Shown: positions 34,100 through 42,426 of the stretch, in pieces | How positions within the stretch are numbered: the stretch's first letter is position 1 | How the letters are laid out: every line of letters starts with the position of its first letter | NCBI GenBank assembly: GCA_934157235.1 | Contig: CAKPHH010000002.1 | Coordinates: forward strand, 186,001-250,000 | Reading direction: 5' to 3' | Source: an uncultured Bacilli bacterium | Lineage (GTDB): Bacteria; Bacillota_I; Bacilli_A; RF39; UBA660 | Length of the DNA stretch: 64,000 bases | Translations under genes and position numbers: made by a program | Notes under the pieces: generated by a model | What the model saw: only the letters and a program-made list of their open reading frames with translations | Databases searched by the model: none | Told to the model about the DNA's origin: nothing

Positions 34100-35065
34100 A
34101 TGTATAAAAAGATATTTAGGGAAATAAAAAAATATGATACGATTGTGATTGCTAGACATATTGGAGTTGATCCTGATGCAATGGCTAGTCAGATTGCTCT
34201 TCGTGACTCTATAAAATTAACTTTTCCAGAAAAGAAAGTTTTAGCTATTGGTACAGGTAGTGCAAAGTTTTCTTTTTTAGGAAAGTTAGATAAGGCAGAG
34301 AAGCTTAATAATGCGTTACTTATTATTACAGATACACCTGATAAGAAGAGAGTAGATGGAGCTAATGCTGAAGATTATAAATATTCTATAAAGATAGATC
34401 ATCATCCATTTATTGAAAAATTTTGCGATTTAGAGTTAATAGAAGATACAGCAACTTCAGCTTGTGAAGTAATTATGAAGTTAATTCTTAATACACCTTT
34501 AAAGTGTAATAAAGAAATAGCTGAAGTATTATTTATGGGACTAGTATCTGATTCTAATAGATTCTTATTTAGTAGTTGTACGGCAGAAACTTTTAACTTA
34601 GTGGCACAATATTTAGATGAGTATAAATTTGATATAGCTCCTTTATATCAAAAATTATATGTTAGACCATTAAATGAAGTAAGATTAGAAGGATATATTG
34701 CTCTTAATATGACAGTTACAGATAATAAGTTAGGATATATTAAAGTAACCAATGATATTATTAACCAGTTTGAAGTAGATAGTGCTGCGGCAGGTAATAT
34801 GGTTAATAATTTTAATTTTATTGATAAAGTACTTGTTTGGGCAACTATTACTGAGGATATAAAAAATGATCAGGTTAGGGTTTCTATTAGATCACGTGGA
34901 CCTAGTATTAATCAGATAGCTGAAAAATACAATGGTGGTGGTCATAAACAGGCAGCAGGTGCTAAAGTAAAGACTTTTGATGAGGCAATGAAGTTAATGA
35001 ATGACCTAGATAAGTTTTTAGAAGAATATAATAAATCAGAGGAGGCTTTAGAAAATGGTAATTAA
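34100..35065 (+). CDS. nrnA: DHH/DHHA1 phosphoesterase (NrnA-like nanoRNase/pAp phosphatase)
   Basis: 321 aa. The DHH motifs are modified but recognisable: ARHIGVDPDAMASQ (motif I), ITDTPDKKRVDG (motif II) and KIDHHPFIEKF (DHH), with GLVSDSNRF and the C-terminal GGGHKQAAGAK of the DHHA1 domain. NrnA degrades oligoribonucleotides of 2-5 nt and dephosphorylates 3'-phosphoadenosine 5'-phosphate, using metal ions. Overlaps engB by 11 nt. Confidence 0.88.
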   Translation: MYKKIFREIKKYDTIVIARHIGVDPDAMASQIALRDSIKLTFPEKKVLAIGTGSAKFSFLGKLDKAEKLNNALLIITDTPDKKRVDGANAEDYKYSIKIDHHPFIEKFCDLELIEDTATSACEVIMKLILNTPLKCNKEIAEVLFMGLVSDSNRFLFSSCTAETFNLVAQYLDEYKFDIAPLYQKLYVRPLNEVRLEGYIALNMTVTDNKLGYIKVTNDIINQFEVDSAAAGNMVNNFNFIDKVLVWATITEDIKNDQVRVSIRSRGPSINQIAEKYNGGGHKQAAGAKVKTFDEAMKLMNDLDKFLEEYNKSEEALENGN

Positions 35066-35642
35066 AGAAGCTAATTTAGATGTTATAGCGACAAGAAGAA
35101 GTCAATATCCTACTGATGGAAAACCAGAATTTTTGCTAGTTGGACGCAGTAATGTAGGAAAAAGTAGTTTTATTAATTCGGTTTTATCAAGAAAGAATTT
35201 GGCTCATACATCTTCTAAACCAGGTAAGACTCAGACACTTAACTTTTATAAAGTGAATGATGCCTTTTATTTAATCGATGTTCCTGGATATGGTTATGCC
35301 GCAACAGATAAGAAAACACAAGCTAAGTTTGGAATGATGATAGAAGAATATTTAGAAAAGCGTGAGAATTTAAGAAGAGTTTTTATGTTAATAGATTTTA
35401 GAATTAAACCTACAGAAGATGATTTATTAATGTATAACTTTTTAAAGTATTATAATTTACCAGTTACAGTTATCGCTACAAAGGCAGATAAAGTTGGCGG
35501 TAGTAAGAAAGAAAAGAGCTTAAAAGTAATTTTAGACACGCTAGACTTGGTAGTTGGAGATGACTTAGTAGTTTTCTCTAGTGTAACTAAATTAGGCGTT
35601 AAAGAAGTTGTTAAAAAGATGGAAGACTTAATAGGTGAGTAA
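35055..35642 (+). CDS. engB: Ribosome-biogenesis GTPase YsxC/EngB
   Basis: 195 aa. GTPase motifs: G1 GRSNVGKSSF (30-39), G2 region SSKPGKTQTLNFY, G3 DVPGYGYA, G4 ATKADK and G5 SSVTKLG. The N-terminal TRRSQYPTDGKPEFLLVG is typical. It assists assembly of the 50S subunit. Start ATG at 35055 has GGAGG upstream, within nrnA. Confidence 0.96.
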   Translation: MVIKEANLDVIATRRSQYPTDGKPEFLLVGRSNVGKSSFINSVLSRKNLAHTSSKPGKTQTLNFYKVNDAFYLIDVPGYGYAATDKKTQAKFGMMIEEYLEKRENLRRVFMLIDFRIKPTEDDLLMYNFLKYYNLPVTVIATKADKVGGSKKEKSLKVILDTLDLVVGDDLVVFSSVTKLGVKEVVKKMEDLIGE

Positions 35643-35659
35643 ACTTATTAAGTCTTTTT
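35623..35659 (+). terminator. Intrinsic terminator overlapping the engB end
   Basis: AAGACTTAATA (35623-35633) with TATTAAGTCTT (35646-35656) and T-rich tail; the 5' arm encodes the last EngB codons. Confidence 0.85.
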
Positions 35660-35685
35660 CATATATTAGTATTAGGTGAAGAAAT

Positions 35686-36126
35686 TTGCGTATTGAAATT
35701 AATTCAGCGGATAAGATATTTATTTTTATTAATATTTTAAATGTTAGTAGTACTGAGAAAAGTGATTTAATTGATACTGTTAAAGATATTATAATTAAAT
35801 ATAGGAATAGATTAAAATTAAGAGGATTTTATAAGGTAAAAGTTTATGTTAATGAAAGGGTTGGATTATTTATAGATTTATGTAAGATAGATGATATAGA
35901 TTATTCTAATGCTTTAGATTTAAGAGTACTTGTTTTTTATGATGAGAAAGTTTATTTTGGAACGGATGATTACTTTGTATTAGAAGGTTGTAGAAAAGTT
36001 AGATACTTTGAGGAAAAGTTTTACTGTGATGTTTCGGATGTTGATGTTCTTAGGGTTGTTGAATTTGGACATTTCATATATGGTGATGAGGTCTTGAAAG
36101 TATTAGAGAAAGGCATTCTTGTATAA
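35686..36126 (+). CDS. Hypothetical protein next to spoIVA
   Basis: 146 aa starting at TTG 35686 with AGGTGA 7 nt upstream. It is rich in hydrophobic and charged residues (IFIFINILNV, FYKVKVYVNERVGLFIDLCKI, YFGTDDYFVLEG) and has alternating strands; no transmembrane helix. I recognise no family. It is convergent to spoIVA. A sporulation role is possible from position only. Confidence 0.45.
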   Translation: MRIEINSADKIFIFINILNVSSTEKSDLIDTVKDIIIKYRNRLKLRGFYKVKVYVNERVGLFIDLCKIDDIDYSNALDLRVLVFYDEKVYFGTDDYFVLEGCRKVRYFEEKFYCDVSDVDVLRVVEFGHFIYGDEVLKVLEKGILV

Positions 36127-36148
36127 AAAAAGAATCAAGTGATTCTTT
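36125..36148 (-). terminator. Intrinsic terminator of spoIVA
   Basis: AAAGAATCA and TGATTCTTT pair in 36129-36148; on the minus strand the stem is followed by seven T. Confidence 0.8.
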
Positions 36149-37622
36149 AAATTACGATAGCAATCATGTTATTTGAACCTTTATTTACAACTTTAGTTAG
36201 GGTTGTTTGTAGTTTGAAGCGGATATTGTCTGGCATTAAACTTATTTTTGATTGGATTCCTTCTTGGACGATAGAGTCTAGGCTACGGCCAAATATTTCA
36301 CTTTTCCAGATTTCATTTGGATTATGATTTTGGTCTTTTGTTAGATAATCAATCAATTCTTTACATTGAACTTCACTACCAATTATTGGTTCAAATGTTG
36401 ATTCAACATCGACACGGATCATATGAATCGAAGGAGCCACTGCTTTTAGTTTTACACCATATCTTGGGCCTTGTTTGATAATTTCTGGTTTATCTAGTTT
36501 CATATCTTCAATTGAAGGTGTTGCGACTCCATAACCAGTTTGTTTTACCATTTTTAAAGCATATTTTATTTGATCATATTCTTTTTTCGCAACGTTGAAT
36601 TCTTGGAATAAAGATAATAAATCAGCTTTATTTTTTACATCTATTTTTATAATGTCTGTTAGGGTTTTATTGTATAAATCAGCAGGAGCAGTTAAATTTA
36701 CAGTAATAATTCCGGTGGAAGGGTCAACATCTGACAGATAGCTTTTTTCAATCATAGGATTAGTTAAAAAATGGCTAATAATAGTATCAATGTCTTTTAA
36801 TTTATCAATTTCAGTAACGCTTTCTTTGATAGAATCAATATAGCTTCTTTTTACTTCATGATCGGGATTTAATATTGCGATCCATTCAGGCATATTTACT
36901 TTTACTTCTAAAACTGGGAATTCATATAGAGCTTCTTTTAAGATATTATACATATCTTTTTCATTCATGGCTTCTATACTTATTGGTAATACTGGCACAT
37001 TGTAGGCCTCTTTTAATTTGTCAGCTAATTTTTCAGTTTCTGGTAGAGTTGGGTGAGTAGAATTTAATACGACAATGAAAGGTTTACCAATATTTTTTAA
37101 TTCTTCAACAACTCTTTCTTCAGCTTCAACATAATCATTACGTTCAAATTCACCAATTGATCCATCTGTTGTTACGAGGATACCGATTGTAGAATGGTCT
37201 TTGATAACTTTTTCAGTACCTATTTCTGCGGCTTCAACAAATGGTATTTCTTCAGTGTACCATGGAGTTTTTACCATTCTTGGACCATTTTCATCAGTTG
37301 CCCCTTGAGCTTTATCAATCATATAACCGACGCAATCAATTAATCTTATATTGCAAGAAAAGTCATCTATTTTTATATTAGCAGCATTATTAGGAACGAA
37401 TTTTGGCTCAGTAGTCATTATTGTTTTACCAGCGGCACTTTGTGGAATTTCATCTAAAGCTCGTTTTCTTTCGTATTCATCTTCTATATTAGGAACGATT
37501 AGAGTTTCTACCATACGTTTTATAAAAGTAGATTTACCAGTACGTACCGCTCCAACAACGCCTAAGTAAATATCTCCGTTTGTTCTTTTCGCAATATTTT
37601 TTATTATTTCTTGTTTATCCAT
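36147..37622 (-). CDS. spoIVA: Stage IV sporulation protein A (coat morphogenetic ATPase)
   Basis: 491 aa from ATG 37622; the upstream ATG at 37628 leaves only 1 nt to the AAGGAG site. Walker A GAVRTGKST is at residues 24-32, with KRALDEIPQSAAGKTIMTTEPKFVPN following, RLIDCVGYM as G3-like, and NSTHP / a TRAFAC-like fold. Length equals the B. subtilis protein (492 aa). SpoIVA polymerises on the forespore outer membrane using ATP and forms the basement layer of the coat. The C-terminal IRFKLQTTLTKVVNKGSNNMIAIVI region contacts coat partners in relatives. Strong evidence for sporulation. Confidence 0.97.
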   Translation of the reverse strand: MDKQEIIKNIAKRTNGDIYLGVVGAVRTGKSTFIKRMVETLIVPNIEDEYERKRALDEIPQSAAGKTIMTTEPKFVPNNAANIKIDDFSCNIRLIDCVGYMIDKAQGATDENGPRMVKTPWYTEEIPFVEAAEIGTEKVIKDHSTIGILVTTDGSIGEFERNDYVEAEERVVEELKNIGKPFIVVLNSTHPTLPETEKLADKLKEAYNVPVLPISIEAMNEKDMYNILKEALYEFPVLEVKVNMPEWIAILNPDHEVKRSYIDSIKESVTEIDKLKDIDTIISHFLTNPMIEKSYLSDVDPSTGIITVNLTAPADLYNKTLTDIIKIDVKNKADLLSLFQEFNVAKKEYDQIKYALKMVKQTGYGVATPSIEDMKLDKPEIIKQGPRYGVKLKAVAPSIHMIRVDVESTFEPIIGSEVQCKELIDYLTKDQNHNPNEIWKSEIFGRSLDSIVQEGIQSKISLMPDNIRFKLQTTLTKVVNKGSNNMIAIVI

Positions 37623-37703
37623 ATACATTCTCCTTATACAATAAAGATTATGAGTATTTTGTTAAAAAAAGACCTATTTTGTACTTAAAAATCTTTACTT
37701 TTA

Positions 37704-37712
37704 TGTTATAAT
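37704..37712 (+). promoter_or_regulatory. Extended -10 element
   Basis: TGTTATAAT (37704-37712) ends 25 nt before the ATG at 37738; no clear -35. Confidence 0.5.
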
Positions 37713-37737
37713 TGTACTAATAATAAGGAGTGTAGTT

Positions 37738-38742
37738 ATGAAAAAGTATTTTGGAGTATTTTTGATAGGACTTTTATTAAGTAATTTAGTAGTATTTAAT
37801 GTTAGAGGTGAGGAGAGGGCTTTTTTAACAGCGGATGAGGTAGTTAAAGGAACTAATGATTATTGTGAAGACTTTAGTGCTACTTTTGTTAATGATTCTA
37901 CAGAGAAAGTAATTAAAGTTGTTGATAATGATAATAACTCTACTTTATGGTCTATGGCTTATACTGATGAGGGTATTATGTTTGATGCTACAGGTGATGA
38001 AATAAATAAAACTAATATTGATAAACGTTTTAGCGATAGTTGGTATTTGACTTTTATTATGATGGGTACTTATAAGGCTTTAGGATATACGGATACACAG
38101 ATTGATAATGTTTCAGCTTGGCTTTCTGATAAGAATGAGGCAGCTAAATTATCTAATTATGATATGTATGGTCTTGAGATTGTTGCGGAACCTTATTCGA
38201 TTAATTATGAAGATGATCTTGGTACTACTAAATTATCAGGTGACTTTATAAGAAAAATGCGTGTTTCTTTTGAAAAGGCCAAAATAAAAACTTTATTTAC
38301 AGAGTATGGGGATAAAGAAAATCCTAATGCTAATAAGAAAGCAAATATAAAAATTAGTTTTGGTGATATATCTACTAATGAAATTGCGGTTAGTGCTAAA
38401 CTAGAAGATGCTACCTTAGATAATAGTACTAAATGCAGTATTTATAGAAGCGAAAGTATAACAGGAACATTTAAATTCATTGGTACTGTTGTTTGTGATG
38501 GTGGTGATTATCTTTATGATAAAGACTTAGAGGCTGATAAAGAATATTTTTATAAAGCTACAGTTTTTGGAGATGACACTTTCAGTTCTGCTTCTAATAA
38601 AAAGACTTTAAGTTCAAAAAGTGGAGAGGGAAATCCTGATACAGGAATAAATTCTACTTATGTTGTATTTGCTTTAGCGCTTGTTACAATATTTGCTTCT
38701 GTCTTAATATTTGGACAAAAGTTATATTTAAAGGAACAATAA
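37738..38742 (+). CDS. Secreted wall-anchored protein with NPDTG sorting signal
   Basis: 334 aa: signal peptide (to about residue 24), an N-terminal region of unknown fold, a fibronectin type III-like domain (about 200-290, containing CSIYRSESITGTFKFIGTV and DLEADKEYFYKATVFG) and a C-terminal sorting signal NPDTG at 299-303 followed by a hydrophobic stretch and KLYLKEQ basic tail. It should be displayed on the cell wall by a sortase. Divergent from spoIVA (115 bp apart). RBS AAGGAGTG. Confidence 0.75.
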   Translation: MKKYFGVFLIGLLLSNLVVFNVRGEERAFLTADEVVKGTNDYCEDFSATFVNDSTEKVIKVVDNDNNSTLWSMAYTDEGIMFDATGDEINKTNIDKRFSDSWYLTFIMMGTYKALGYTDTQIDNVSAWLSDKNEAAKLSNYDMYGLEIVAEPYSINYEDDLGTTKLSGDFIRKMRVSFEKAKIKTLFTEYGDKENPNANKKANIKISFGDISTNEIAVSAKLEDATLDNSTKCSIYRSESITGTFKFIGTVVCDGGDYLYDKDLEADKEYFYKATVFGDDTFSSASNKKTLSSKSGEGNPDTGINSTYVVFALALVTIFASVLIFGQKLYLKEQ

Positions 38743-38743
38743 A

Positions 38744-38767
38744 AAATAAAGAGGGGCCTCTTTATTT
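38744..38767. terminator. Bidirectional terminator
   Basis: An 11-bp perfect stem (38744-38754 with 38757-38767) flanked by A and T runs; serves the NPDTG protein gene and the spoVIF unit. Confidence 0.8.
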
Positions 38768-39006
38768 TAAAACATATTGTCAATATTCTTCGGAATATTG
38801 TCTTTTTTTATGGCATCAATTATTCGTTGTTCTTTTTCTTTTGATACTTCTTTGCCAGTCATTACGCTGATATCTTTGATTACTTCGCGTAAAGTATTTT
38901 CATCTTTCATATCACTTTTTTGTAGTTTGTCTGCTAAAGATAATATGGTTTCTTTGTTTATATTGGTTTTTTTCTCTACTTTTTTGAAAAAGTTATCTCC
39001 AAACAT
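38767..39006 (-). CDS. spoVIF: Stage VI sporulation protein F family (SpoVIF)
   Basis: 79 aa beginning MFGDNFFKKVEKKTNINKET. The pattern NFFKxxEKKTxxxxxxxxxLAxxLQxxxxKDExTxRxxIxxxSxxxxKxVSKExExxI, and length near 80, match SpoVIF, a late coat assembly protein acting after GerE-dependent genes are on. AGGAGG lies 5 nt before the ATG but is locked in a hairpin (see separate entry). It follows der and a 96-aa gene on the same strand. Confidence 0.85.
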   Translation of the reverse strand: MFGDNFFKKVEKKTNINKETILSLADKLQKSDMKDENTLREVIKDISVMTGKEVSKEKEQRIIDAIKKDNIPKNIDNMF

Positions 39007-39041
39007 AAAAGCCTCCTACATAATTATATGTGGAGACTTTT
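39007..39041 (-). promoter_or_regulatory. Hairpin occluding the spoVIF ribosome binding site
   Basis: On the minus strand AAAAGTCTCC pairs with GGAGGCTTTT (one G-U), with an inner ACATA/TATGT extension, directly before ATG 39006. The arm GGAGG is the spoVIF Shine-Dalgarno sequence. It may act as a terminator-like or translational attenuating structure. Confidence 0.6.
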
Positions 39042-39044
39042 ATT

Positions 39045-39335
39045 TTAGTGATTTCTTTTATTAGCTAGTTCTTGGCACTTTCTATTAAATTCATCTAAAG
39101 TTATAGAATTGTTTTTTAAACGATCGTGTAAGATTGCTAGTGACTTATCATATACTTCACTTTTGTTTTCAATATTAGCGTGTTGAAAACTGGAAATATC
39201 TTTAGTTAATAAGTTATTAGAAAATCTGTTTTCACTATTTTGATTTGGCATATTGTTTTTTGGTTTATTTCTATTGAAATTGTTTCTTTCGAAACTACTG
39301 TTTTGGTTGGGATTAAAATTGTTTCCTATTATCAT
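39045..39335 (-). CDS. Hypothetical Asn-rich small protein
   Basis: 96 aa. The first 45 residues are Asn-rich and polar (GNNFNPNQNSSFERNNFNRNKPKNN), probably disordered; the last 50 form charged helices (EVYDKSLAILHDRLKNNSITLDEFNRKCQELANKR), an oligomerisation or binding helix pair. AGGAG RBS, 9 nt after der. Located between der and spoVIF, so possibly coat-related; I recognise no family. Confidence 0.5.
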   Translation of the reverse strand: MIIGNNFNPNQNSSFERNNFNRNKPKNNMPNQNSENRFSNNLLTKDISSFQHANIENKSEVYDKSLAILHDRLKNNSITLDEFNRKCQELANKRNH

Positions 39336-39344
39336 ATTAAACTC

Positions 39345-40652
39345 CTAGTCATCATCTTTTCTATTTTTAAATTGTAAAACGATTGGTGTTCCCGTAAAAT
39401 CGAAGTTTTCTCTTATTTTATTCTCAAGATATCTTTCATATGAGAAATGAACTAAACCTTTACTATTTACTCTAAAAGTAAATTTAGGAGGTTTGGTACC
39501 AGTTTGTGATGTAAAGTATATCTTTAGACGTTTTCCTTTATATGAAGGAGGTATATTTAATTGATAAGCATCTAAAATTACTTCATTGATAAGACTTGTT
39601 TTTATTTCCCTTTTAATGTTTTCAGCTACTTTTATTACTTCTGGCATTAGAGTGTGAATTCTTTTTTTAGTAAGGGCTGATAAAAAGACAATAGGGGCAT
39701 AAGTTGCGAATTGGAATTCAGCTCTCATTAACTTTTCAAAGTCCTGAATAGTTGTATCTTTTACAGTATCCCATTTATTTACAACAAAGATAAGCCCTTT
39801 GCCTTTTTCAATGGCGTATCCAGCAATATGTTTATCGTGTTCTGTTATACCTTCTTCAGCATTTATAACTACTAAACAAATATCACTATTATCAATGGAT
39901 TTTAAAGATCTTAATAAACTGTATTTTTCAATACTTTCAAAGACTTTACCTTTTTTTCGCATACCAGCAGTATCTATTAAGATATATTCCTTGTTATGAT
40001 ACTTTAAGACTGAGTCAACAGAGTCTCTTGTTGTTCCAGCTATATCTGATACGACTACTCTTTCTTCATTAAGTAGAGCATTCATTAAACTACTTTTACC
40101 AACATTTGGTCTTCCGATTATAGAGAATTTTAGGCGATCATCTTGAATTTCTTCCTTTTCATAAAAATCATTAGTGATTGTGTCCATTAGTTCTACATAA
40201 CCGATATTATGAATACTACTTATTGGTATGTATTGATCAAAACCTAATTCATAAAATTCATAGATATTATTTTCAGCTTCTTTAACATCCATTTTATTGA
40301 TTGCGACAACTACTTTTTTCTTACTTCTTCTTAAAATGTCTCTAATTAAAAGATCATTTGCAGTTAGTCCTTCTTTTCCATCAACAATAAATACAACAAT
40401 ATCAGCTTCTTTGATAGCTATTTCAGCTTGAATTTTTATTTTACTATTAAAAGTTTCATTACTAGTATCTATTCCACCAGTATCAACTAAATAAAATTTC
40501 TTTTGATTATACATGGCTTCTTGATAGATTCTATCTCTTGTAACTCCTGGGGTATCTTCTATGATTGAAATTTTTTTACCAACAATCTTATTAAATAAAG
40601 TTGATTTACCAACATTAGGTCTACCAACTAAGGCTACTGTAGGTAATGACAT
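39345..40652 (-). CDS. der: Ribosome-associated GTPase Der (EngA)
   Basis: 435 aa with two tandem GTPase domains: first G1 GRPNVGKSTLF (about 10-20) with DTGGID and NKMD, second GRPNVGKSSL (about 180) with DTAGMRKKGK and NKWD, then a C-terminal KH-like domain (about 355-435, ending FTGTPIVLQFKNRKDDD). It acts in 50S assembly. AGGAGGG RBS. In B. subtilis der lies upstream of gpsA and spoIVA; here spoIVA is on the same strand about 1.7 kb downstream of the spoVIF gene. Confidence 0.97.
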   Translation of the reverse strand: MSLPTVALVGRPNVGKSTLFNKIVGKKISIIEDTPGVTRDRIYQEAMYNQKKFYLVDTGGIDTSNETFNSKIKIQAEIAIKEADIVVFIVDGKEGLTANDLLIRDILRRSKKKVVVAINKMDVKEAENNIYEFYELGFDQYIPISSIHNIGYVELMDTITNDFYEKEEIQDDRLKFSIIGRPNVGKSSLMNALLNEERVVVSDIAGTTRDSVDSVLKYHNKEYILIDTAGMRKKGKVFESIEKYSLLRSLKSIDNSDICLVVINAEEGITEHDKHIAGYAIEKGKGLIFVVNKWDTVKDTTIQDFEKLMRAEFQFATYAPIVFLSALTKKRIHTLMPEVIKVAENIKREIKTSLINEVILDAYQLNIPPSYKGKRLKIYFTSQTGTKPPKFTFRVNSKGLVHFSYERYLENKIRENFDFTGTPIVLQFKNRKDDD

Positions 40653-40742
40653 AATATCCCTCCTAACTCAGACCTAATTATAGCATATAAATGTAAACTT
40701 TTAAAGAAAAAATACTTTATTTATAGTAACCAATTTGTTTTA

Positions 40743-40751
40743 TGATATACT
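40743..40751 (+). promoter_or_regulatory. Extended -10 element
   Basis: TGATATACT ends 20 nt before the ATG at 40772; no clear -35. Confidence 0.5.
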
Positions 40752-40771
40752 TAAATAGAGAAGGTGATTTT

Positions 40772-41599
40772 ATGAATTTAGAAGAAAAAAAAGATAATAC
40801 ATTATGGTATGACAATCCATCTATTGTTACTTGGCTTATCATTTTAATAATCTCAATAATAATATTAAGTAGTCAGTCTTTTTCTATTAATAGTAATGTT
40901 AATGCTTTGAGAATGTTTCAGGATATACTTAATCATAATATTACTTATATGATTGCTTTGGTATATTTTATTTCTTTAAAGACTAAATTTGGTAAGAAAT
41001 ACTTTGATTATATTAATATTGTAATGATGATTGTGTTTTTCATTGTATTTGTTACTTCAATATTGACAGTATTTCAGTCATTTAATTTAGCTACTTTACT
41101 TACTTTAGCAATTAATACAATTTTGGTAGTTTATTTTTTCCATGTATTTATGCGTGGTACTAGATTTTGGAAGGAATTTAGTTTAGAAAAGTCGCCATTT
41201 AATGAACTTTCTAGTGATTGGTTCTTTTGGGCTTTAGTAATTGTCGAAGTTACTTTATTTGCAGTTAATTTAATTACTACTTCGACATTTAATGGTACTG
41301 TTTTAGCAACATTTGATTGTATTTATGTTATTTTACTTTCTAGATATATATATTTATATAGTGTATATCTTGATGAAAAGAAGATTAATGTTAAAGAGGA
41401 AAAACAGGAAGTAAAAGAAAGTGCAGTAGAAGAGGCAAAAATTGCTGAAGAAAAAGAAGTTGTTAAAGATGATGAGTTGGAAAATGGTATAAAGAAAGAA
41501 GCTGAAAAGCCAGTAAAAAAAGAAGAGACAAAAGAAGATAAAGAATCAAATGATGATGAAGATAAACCAGTTAAGAAGACAAAGAAAGGGGATAAATAG
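40772..41599 (+). CDS. Multi-pass membrane protein with charged C-terminal tail
   Basis: 275 aa from ATG 40772 (AAGGTGAT upstream; the upstream in-frame extension is rejected). About five hydrophobic segments (about 21-190) precede a 75-residue tail made almost wholly of Glu, Lys and Asp (KEEKQEVKESAVEEAKIAEEKE...). The tail is probably a cytoplasmic disordered or coiled region. No recognisable family. The stop is 1 nt before the next gene, so they are cotranscribed. Confidence 0.5.
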   Translation: MNLEEKKDNTLWYDNPSIVTWLIILIISIIILSSQSFSINSNVNALRMFQDILNHNITYMIALVYFISLKTKFGKKYFDYINIVMMIVFFIVFVTSILTVFQSFNLATLLTLAINTILVVYFFHVFMRGTRFWKEFSLEKSPFNELSSDWFFWALVIVEVTLFAVNLITTSTFNGTVLATFDCIYVILLSRYIYLYSVYLDEKKINVKEEKQEVKESAVEEAKIAEEKEVVKDDELENGIKKEAEKPVKKEETKEDKESNDDEDKPVKKTKKGDK

Positions 41600-41600
41600 T

Positions 41601-41933
41601 ATGAATATGTTTGATGAGATTACTGAAACTAAGAAAAGTTTGCCTAAATTAAATGCTATTGAAAAAGAAGTTGGTAAGTATAGTTTTAATGGATATCAAA
41701 AATTTGCGATTGTAACTTATGTTTTATGTTTTGCATTTGGTATTATACTTGGTAATTTATTTCCTACTTGTAGTTCAACAGCATCTTTGTTTAATGATGT
41801 ATGTGTAGCGACAGAGTTTAATTTCTTTTTAATGATACTATTTTGGTTTATTAGTTTCATATTCTGTTTGTTCTTTTTTGCGATGGGACATATCATTGGA
41901 TTACTTACTTCTATAAATGCAAAACTTAAGTAA
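41601..41933 (+). CDS. Two-pass membrane protein of unknown function
   Basis: 110 aa, ATG 41601, preceded by AAAGGGG within the previous gene. An N-terminal polar region (MNMFDEITETKKSLPKLNAIEKEVG) is followed by two or three hydrophobic helices (about 35-60 and 72-105), separated by a small loop with cysteines (PTCSSTASLFNDVC). Function unknown. Confidence 0.45.
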   Translation: MNMFDEITETKKSLPKLNAIEKEVGKYSFNGYQKFAIVTYVLCFAFGIILGNLFPTCSSTASLFNDVCVATEFNFFLMILFWFISFIFCLFFFAMGHIIGLLTSINAKLK

Positions 41934-41967
41934 AAGTTTGTAAATTTCTTTGATATATCTTGCATTT

Positions 41968-42014
41968 TATAATAAAACATGGTAAGTTTTATATGTAAGC
42001 ATAACTTATGCTTA
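41968..42014 (+). promoter_or_regulatory. HU gene leader: -10 candidate and inverted repeat
   Basis: TATAAT at 41968-41973 has only a weak T-rich -35. A 7-bp inverted repeat TAAGCAT (41996-42002) / ATGCTTA (42008-42014) lies in the predicted leader between the promoter and the HU gene. Confidence 0.4.
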
Positions 42015-42040
42015 ATTAATAATTGGGAGGTATTATTTAT

Positions 42041-42313
42041 ATGAAAAAAGTTGAATTAGTAGAAGCTGTTGCTACTGCTACAGGATTAACTAAGGCTGAT
42101 GCTACTAGAGCAATTGATGCTACTTTTGCTACTATTACTGAAGCATTAGTAAAAGGAGATAAAGTTCCACTAGTTGGTTTTGGTACATTTGCTGTATCTA
42201 AAAGAGCTGCTCGTGAAGGACGTAATCCTAGAACTGGTGAAACAGTTAAAATCGCTGCTAGAAAAGCTGTTACTTTCAAAGCTGGTACTGCTTTAAAAGA
42301 TGCAGTTAACTAA
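42041..42313 (+). CDS. hup: DNA-binding protein HU
   Basis: 90 aa from ATG 42041 (MKKVELVEAVATATGLTKADA; GGGAGG upstream). The full HU pattern is present: VPLVGFGTFAVSKRAAREGRNPRTGETVKIAARKAVTFKAGTALKDAVN, including the beta-arm RNPRTG. It binds and bends DNA nonspecifically as nucleoid protein. Single gene with its own terminator. In B. subtilis hbs lies near spoIVA, consistent with a partially conserved neighbourhood. Confidence 0.98.
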   Translation: MKKVELVEAVATATGLTKADATRAIDATFATITEALVKGDKVPLVGFGTFAVSKRAAREGRNPRTGETVKIAARKAVTFKAGTALKDAVN

Positions 42314-42328
42314 TTTATACTGATAATT

Positions 42329-42352
42329 AAGGACCTTTATAGGTCCTTTTGT
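42329..42352 (+). terminator. Intrinsic terminator after hup
   Basis: AAGGACC (42329-42335) with GGTCCTT (42342-42348), then T-rich sequence. Confidence 0.85.
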
Positions 42353-42377
42353 TTGATGTAGTATCTTGAATGTTTTA

Positions 42378-42406
42378 TTGTTATATTCCTTAAATTTTGA
42401 TATAAT
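42378..42406 (+). promoter_or_regulatory. Promoter of the cca gene
   Basis: TTGTTA (42378-42383), 17 bp, TGATATAAT with TATAAT at 42401-42406, 20 nt before the ATG at 42427. Confidence 0.75.
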
Positions 42407-42426
42407 ATTATTGAGTTGGTGATTAC

